Source: an uncultured Bacilli bacterium
GTDB lineage: Bacteria; Bacillota_I; Bacilli_A; RF39; UBA660
Reading direction: 5' to 3'
DNA: 18,816 bases
Assembly (NCBI GenBank): GCA_947522695.1
Contig: CANNTX010000024.1
Location: 1-18,816 of the forward strand
This document shows positions 15,367 to 18,816 of this stretch, in pieces; the stretch's first letter is position 1; the number at the start of each line of letters is the position of its first letter. The notes under the pieces were generated by a model that searched no databases, was not told the DNA's origin, and saw only the letters and a list, made by a program, of their open reading frames with translations. A program made the translations under genes and the position numbers.

Positions 15367-15375
15367 TGATAAAAT
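15367..15375 (+). promoter_or_regulatory. putative extended -10 promoter of the XRE-CYTH unit
   Basis: TG-A-TAAAAT at 15367-15375, with only a poor -35 (GCAACA) 17 bp before it. The predicted start near 15382 lies at the GGGAGG ribosome site. Confidence 0.5.
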
Positions 15376-15395
15376 GTAAATGTAAGGGAGGCCAT

Positions 15396-16121
15396 ATGGA
15401 AAGTTTAGGAGAAAAAATAAAAAATATTAGAATATCAAATAATTTAAAACAAAATGAACTTGCTGATATTTTGCATATATCTGAAAAAACAATATCTAGT
15501 TGGGAAAACGATCGTACAACACCAGATTTGAATATGATTTATAAAATATCAAATTACTTTAAGAAAAGTTTCTATTATCTAATTAGTGATGATTATAATG
15601 ATTTAAATAATAATGAAATAGAAATAAAACTAAAAATAGATAAAAGCGAATATGAAAGACTATTAAATTTAGTAAAAAACAAAGCAAAATACAAAAATAC
15701 TGTTAAACAAATTGATACTTATTTTAGTTTAAAAGATAAGAATAGTTGGTTAAGAACAAGAAATGAAAATGGAAAGTGTATCTTTAATTTAAAAAAGAAA
15801 ATAAATAATTCTTATTATGAAAAATATGATGTTTTAATTGATAATTTAAATAATCTAAATAAAATATTACAGGAATTAAATGTTAATAAAATAGGAACGA
15901 TTATTAAAGAAAGAACTATATATGTATATGAAAATAAGTATGAATTTTCTTTTGATAATGTCGAAAACATTGGATTGTTTATAGAAATAGAAGTAATTAA
16001 TCAAATTGGAAATTATGAAAAAGACACCTATGACTTATTAAATTTAATGAAAGAATTAAAAATTGATTTAAATATGATTGAAAGAAGAAAATATATTGAT
16101 TATTTGATAAAGGAAAAATAA
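15396..16121 (+). CDS. XRE-family DNA-binding domain fused to a CYTH triphosphate-tunnel domain
   Basis: A 241-aa two-domain protein. Residues 5-60 are an XRE/Cro helix-turn-helix (LKQNELADILHISEKTISSW, then ENDRTTPDL). Residues 72-230 match the CYTH (class IV adenylate cyclase/thiamine triphosphatase) superfamily: E74-I-E-I-K78 (the ExExK signature), QIDTYF at 105-110, the LRTR pair (Arg120, Arg122), a basic strand NLKKK, Arg173 in KERTIYVYE, Asp187 and GLFIEIE with Glu197 and Glu199. CYTH proteins bind or hydrolyse triphosphates such as nucleotides, ThTP or polyphosphate inside a charged tunnel. The tunnel residues seem complete. ATG 15396 is chosen for its AAGGGAGG site. It is first of three genes, with the second overlapping by one base. 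A ligand-sensing repressor or a DNA-tethered triphosphatase are both possible. Confidence 0.85.
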   Translation: MESLGEKIKNIRISNNLKQNELADILHISEKTISSWENDRTTPDLNMIYKISNYFKKSFYYLISDDYNDLNNNEIEIKLKIDKSEYERLLNLVKNKAKYKNTVKQIDTYFSLKDKNSWLRTRNENGKCIFNLKKKINNSYYEKYDVLIDNLNNLNKILQELNVNKIGTIIKERTIYVYENKYEFSFDNVENIGLFIEIEVINQIGNYEKDTYDLLNLMKELKIDLNMIERRKYIDYLIKEK

Positions 16122-16756
16122 TGAAAAGAGAAGAATTAATTAAATTAAAGAAAATGTTTAACCAAGAACTTGAAAGAAGAACAAGAATCAATCAATTATT
16201 ACAAGAAAATAATGTTTTAGAATATTTAAAACTTAATGGAATAAATCCTGAAAGACTACAAATTGAAGATAAATGGAATATAATAAAGGAATTATTAAAA
16301 AATATCGATATTACCGAAACAAATGGTATATTAGTATATACAAACAATTATAGGTTAGAATGTAAAATATGTTATGAAGAAACTGATTATTATCGAATTA
16401 CTGTTCCATTTAATGATAGTGAAACTGAGTATCAAACCTTTAGAAATATTGAAACAGGAGAAATTTATACAAGTTGTCCTGATGATTATGTTAAAAGTGA
16501 ATTTGATAGTAATGACTATAAATATCGATTTCCTAATAAACCAAATATGACTTTAAATGAATTTTGTCTCGAATTACATAATCGCTTATTAACAAGTGAA
16601 TTAAGGCAAAAATACACAATATTAAATCCTTATAACAGTAGTAAAAATCAAAATGGATATGAAGAAGTAAGAAAAGACTTCTTTGAAACAGCTATAACTA
16701 AAGGGCAACCTAGTGCTAAGAAGTTAATACTTTCTAAATACCCGTTAATGAAATAA
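16121..16756 (+). CDS. hypothetical 211-aa protein in the XRE-CYTH unit
   Basis: I do not recognise the family. The N-terminal 65 residues are basic and helical (RREELI-like start MKREELIKLKKMFNQELERR). The middle part is strand-rich and contains a CKIC pair (Cys81, Cys84), ITVPFNDSETEYQTF and YTSCPDDY (Cys119), which could suggest a metal site, though a fourth ligand is not evident. The C-terminal part is helical (TLNEFCLELHNRLL onward). No signal peptide or membrane segment. The start overlaps the stop of the XRE-CYTH gene by one base (TAATG), so translation is coupled. The nucleotidyltransferase gene starts 7 bases after its stop. Confidence 0.85.
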   Translation: MKREELIKLKKMFNQELERRTRINQLLQENNVLEYLKLNGINPERLQIEDKWNIIKELLKNIDITETNGILVYTNNYRLECKICYEETDYYRITVPFNDSETEYQTFRNIETGEIYTSCPDDYVKSEFDSNDYKYRFPNKPNMTLNEFCLELHNRLLTSELRQKYTILNPYNSSKNQNGYEEVRKDFFETAITKGQPSAKKLILSKYPLMK

Positions 16757-16763
16757 AGAAGTG

Positions 16764-17549
16764 ATGAAATTGATTAATGAAAACATAAAACAATATATAG
16801 ATAAATTTATTAAACAAGAACAAATCAATAATTATATAGGTATAATCGTTTATGGAAGTTATGTAAGAAATATGAATAATAATTTATCTGATTTAGATTT
16901 AATGATTATTAAAGATAATTACGAAACTCAAGACTGTGGAAGTTGTGTAATAGATGGAATAAGAGTAGAATATTTTGTTGAAAGTTTAAAAACAATATAT
17001 CAAAAAATTAAAGAAGAAATTCAAAATAATGATCCATCTCATTTAACTAAATTTGCAACATGTTTAATTTATTATGATAAGGAAGGAAAAGTTAAAGAAT
17101 TAATTGACTTTGCTAAAGAAGCTTATGATACGAAAATAGAACACACTTTATCTGATAACGATAAATTTGCTATTTTTGGTATTAATAATCGAATTGAAGA
17201 TTTAGAATCTTTAATAAATAGCAATAGTTTTTATGCAGTATATTTCATCGTTTTAGAAAAAATCAGAAACTTATATTCTAAAATAAATGGAATAATTGAC
17301 TTACCTGTTATGAAGATAGAAAGAATATATAATGATAAGGAATATGCAAAAAATTATATCAATTCAAATATTCATAATATTCCTGATAGTGAATTTATCA
17401 TTTTATATAACAATTGTTTAAATATTAAAAATAAGGTTGAAATGCTATCAGATTTAAAAATTCTATATAATTATTCATTTAAAAATATCAACTTTTCTCC
17501 TAATAATTTTATCTTAAGATTTAAGCAAAATGCGCCATTTAAAGTATGA
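16764..17549 (+). CDS. MNT-type nucleotidyltransferase with helical C-terminal domain
   Basis: A 261-aa protein of the polymerase-beta nucleotidyltransferase superfamily. GIIVYGSYVRNMNNNLSDLD carries the G-S and D-x-D signature (Gly31, Ser32, Asp43, Asp45), and Glu69 in RVEYF is a likely third acidic residue. Residues about 120-261 are helical, like the C-terminal half of aminoglycoside nucleotidyltransferases. Relatives transfer nucleotides to antibiotics or, as MNT antitoxins, AMPylate HEPN partner proteins. The ATG at 16764 is preferred; a GTG at 16761 and a TTG at 16770 are alternatives, as the ribosome site is weak. It follows the unknown gene by 7 bases and ends with TGA. No terminator is obvious after it. 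Confidence 0.85.
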   Translation: MKLINENIKQYIDKFIKQEQINNYIGIIVYGSYVRNMNNNLSDLDLMIIKDNYETQDCGSCVIDGIRVEYFVESLKTIYQKIKEEIQNNDPSHLTKFATCLIYYDKEGKVKELIDFAKEAYDTKIEHTLSDNDKFAIFGINNRIEDLESLINSNSFYAVYFIVLEKIRNLYSKINGIIDLPVMKIERIYNDKEYAKNYINSNIHNIPDSEFIILYNNCLNIKNKVEMLSDLKILYNYSFKNINFSPNNFILRFKQNAPFKV

Positions 17550-17597
17550 AATGATAATTCAAGTAAATTATTTATATTATAAAATATAGAAAGTATT

Positions 17598-17626
17598 TTG
17601 AAAATTAATAGAAATTTTGATAATAT
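17598..17626 (+). promoter_or_regulatory. putative promoter of the structured RNA
   Basis: TTGAAA (17598-17603), 17 bp, TG-A-TAATAT (17621-17626). The predicted start, about 17633, is exactly the first base of a hairpin GTAAG-GGAAA-CTTAC. Confidence 0.5.
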
Positions 17627-17632
17627 GAATAC

Positions 17633-17740
17633 GTAAGGGAAACTTACATAAAATAAAAAGGAACACCTAATTTGGATGTTGGGTGATTACCTTAAATGTT
17701 TTTAAGATCACCAAAACCCCGAGTTTATGGTGTTTTTATT
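17633..17740 (+). ncRNA. putative structured RNA / attenuator with three mutually exclusive helices and a terminator
   Basis: Seen directly: a 5' hairpin GTAAG/CTTAC (17633-17647); helix A, CACCTAA (17664-17670) with TTGGGTG (17679-17685); helix B, GGTGA (17682-17686) with TCACC (17708-17712) stacked over CTTAAA/TTTAAG (17691-17706); and a terminator stem CACCAAAAC (17709-17717) with GTTTaTGGTG (17723-17732), loop CCCGA, then TTTTTATTTT. Helix A and B share bases, and B and the terminator share CACC, which is the geometry of an attenuator or riboswitch. A nine-codon ORF (ATG 17676) lies over helix A/B but has a poorly spaced ribosome site. No known RNA family is recognised. Ligand and target gene are unknown; the 770-aa paralogue starts about 240 bases on. 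Confidence 0.55.
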
Positions 17741-17858
17741 TTAAAACTATCATTTTAATATAGACGATAGGATAAAATAATAATAATTTTTGTTCACAAA
17801 AACTACCTCTTTCTATTGCGAGAATAGAGGTAATCACCTAAACAATTAAATGTTCCTT
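17658..17858. repeat. interrupted inverted repeat joining the two RNA copies
   Basis: Arms 17658-17692 and 17828-17858 contain AAGGAACA (8 bp) and GGTGATTACCT (11 bp) in inverted orientation, separated by 16 and 12 bases. No matching target-site duplication flanks the pair. Confidence 0.85.
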
Positions 17859-17862
17859 AGGT
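17797..17862 (-). ncRNA. second, oppositely oriented copy of the RNA motif with its own hairpin and U-run
   Basis: On the minus strand this reads ACCTAAGGAACA, a 12-base gap, GGTGATTACCT, then hairpin ACCTCTaTTCT/AGAAAGAGGT and AGTTTTTGTG. It shares AAGGAACA and GGTGATTACCT with the plus copy, in the same order, and like it ends in a terminator-like hairpin. ACCTAA/TTAGGT forms an upstream stem. No good promoter is evident upstream. Confidence 0.4.
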
Positions 17863-17978
17863 AATAGAATACCCAATTATTAGATGTTAGAATAAAAAAT
17901 ATACGGAATTTCATTTAAAAAAATTTTGTGTTTTTCCATTATGTATGATAGAGTATAACTTACTTAAGGGGAATGCAT

Positions 17979-18816
17979 ATGTTATGGAGTAATTTATTTA
18001 AAAAGAAAAGTAATAATACAAATATAGTTAATAATATCTCTTCTAAAATACCTTCATTTGAAGAATTAACTACTGAAGAACAAGAATATGTTAATAAATT
18101 AAAAGAAGAATATCTAAAATTTTATGAAACTGAAAATAATTATATTAACTTAGATAGTGAGTTATTTAAAGAAATAGAGATGTATCAAGATTTATCATTA
18201 GATATTATGCATAATGACCATTTCGGTAACATCGCGAGTTCAATAATAGATAGTAAAAAATTAATATATTATTCTCATAAAATAGCCGAAATAAACAATA
18301 CTCTAAAATACAAAACCATTGCGTTATGTGAGCTAAGAAAAGATAAAAACTACCTAACTAAACATATGGGACTGTATGTCTTAGGAAAAAGAAAAATCAA
18401 CATATTAAAAGCCCTAGACCATCAAATTAATATTATAAATAATATGTTTGTTATAGCAAATCAAAAAGTAACTGATTACTGTGCTTGTGCCATTGCAAAT
18501 TATCCAAAATCCCTTGATAAATACAAAAAAATAAAATTATTAACAGGAAGATTAGATAGAGTTACTAGAGATTATCAAGATCTATTTAATGAGTCAATTA
18601 ATTTAGATAAAAATTTACCAATAGATGACAGTATAACTTACACAGAAATATTATTAAACAAATTCGTTTATGAAAATAAATGCTTAATAAGTAAGTTAAA
18701 AGAACAACTTGATCTAATTGCTAATAGTGAAATTAAAGCTAAAAATAAACAGCAAGAAATAATTGACAATTTAATGAAAATCAAAAATTATTACAATATT
18801 TTCTATAATTATGGTA
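17979..18816 (+). CDS. paralogue of the 770-aa helical protein, cut by the window end
   Basis: An open frame from ATG 17979 to the window edge, 279 codons with no stop. It begins MLWSNLFKKK and matches the N-terminal region of the 10356 gene along its whole visible length, with blocks ELTTEEQEYVN, HMGLYVLGKRKINILKALDH and TDYCACAIANYP almost unchanged. It differs by a 2-residue gap near residue 13 and by divergence around residues 178-215. The DNA is also clearly alike, including bases before the start (AAGGGGAAT). The gene is thus a duplicate. Function is unknown. The RNA element lies just upstream, unlike the first copy, whose TTGCAT promoter has no counterpart here. Confidence 0.88.
   Translation, partial: MLWSNLFKKKSNNTNIVNNISSKIPSFEELTTEEQEYVNKLKEEYLKFYETENNYINLDSELFKEIEMYQDLSLDIMHNDHFGNIASSIIDSKKLIYYSHKIAEINNTLKYKTIALCELRKDKNYLTKHMGLYVLGKRKINILKALDHQINIINNMFVIANQKVTDYCACAIANYPKSLDKYKKIKLLTGRLDRVTRDYQDLFNESINLDKNLPIDDSITYTEILLNKFVYENKCLISKLKEQLDLIANSEIKAKNKQQEIIDNLMKIKNYYNIFYNYG

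Larger units (their letters stand above)
17550..17978. other. 429-bp gene-free stretch with structured RNA elements
   Basis: No protein gene is visible. It holds a possible promoter (17598-17626), a structured plus-strand RNA (17633-17740), a related minus-strand element (17797-17862), and the start region of the 17979 gene with an AAGGGG ribosome site. A nine-codon ORF (17676-17705, ATG to TAA) lies inside the plus-strand RNA. Confidence 0.7.

Noticed and set aside
286..17549. Alternative genetic code with TGA as Trp
   Set aside because: TGA ends the yhcG fragment, the sufD-like gene and the nucleotidyltransferase gene at sensible positions, and Trp is encoded by TGG throughout.
17633..17862. 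ToxIN-like type III antitoxin RNA
   Set aside because: GGTGATTACCT loosely recalls ToxI repeats, but there is no tandem repeat array and no ToxN-type nuclease gene next to it.

Overview
The window is strongly AT-rich bacterial DNA with short intergenic gaps, AGGAGG-type ribosome sites, low-GC Gram-positive gene sets (sufCDSU, uppS-cdsA-rseP) and tRNAs with encoded CCA. TGA ends at least three genes (the first fragment, the sufD-like gene and the nucleotidyltransferase gene) and Trp is TGG, so the standard code applies rather than the Mycoplasma code. Together these suggest a reduced-genome, gut-type member of the Bacilli/Erysipelotrichia/RF39-like group. This placement is an inference.

Layout. 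1-1408: the end of a YhcG-type PDDEXK nuclease gene and a dinD gene, both common accessories of type I restriction loci. 1663-2987: three orphan genes, one with a recent 126-bp in-frame tandem duplication. 3059-6041: a sufC-sufD-sufS-sufU Fe-S assembly operon in which the SufD-like protein is half length and sufB does not follow. 6149-8670: uppS-cdsA-rseP (lipid carrier, phospholipid precursor, intramembrane protease). 8691-9586 (minus): peptide deformylase and a DUF192 protein, with overlapping divergent promoters against a lone Flp-type pilin gene (9664-9891). 9884-10240 (minus): a small membrane protein. 10356-13645: a 770-aa lineage protein and two small genes. 13694-13864 (minus): tRNA-Leu(UAG) and a CAU tRNA. 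13978-15283: two membrane protein genes, one DUF2207-like. 15396-17549: a tight three-gene unit made of an XRE-CYTH fusion regulator, an unknown protein and an MNT-type nucleotidyltransferase. 17550-17978: a gene-free stretch with two oppositely oriented copies of a structured RNA motif, the plus copy having attenuator-like geometry. 17979-end: a truncated paralogue of the 770-aa gene.

Part of the window is housekeeping (Fe-S clusters, cell-envelope lipids, protein N-terminal processing, tRNA). The rest is lineage-specific or accessory. The most novel-looking parts are the XRE-CYTH/unknown/nucleotidyltransferase unit, the RNA element at 17633-17862, the paralogous 770-aa proteins and the reduced Suf system. 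Recognisable promoters often carry TTGCAT or TTGACA -35 boxes and TGn-extended -10 boxes, and several place the predicted transcript start at or next to the ribosome site.
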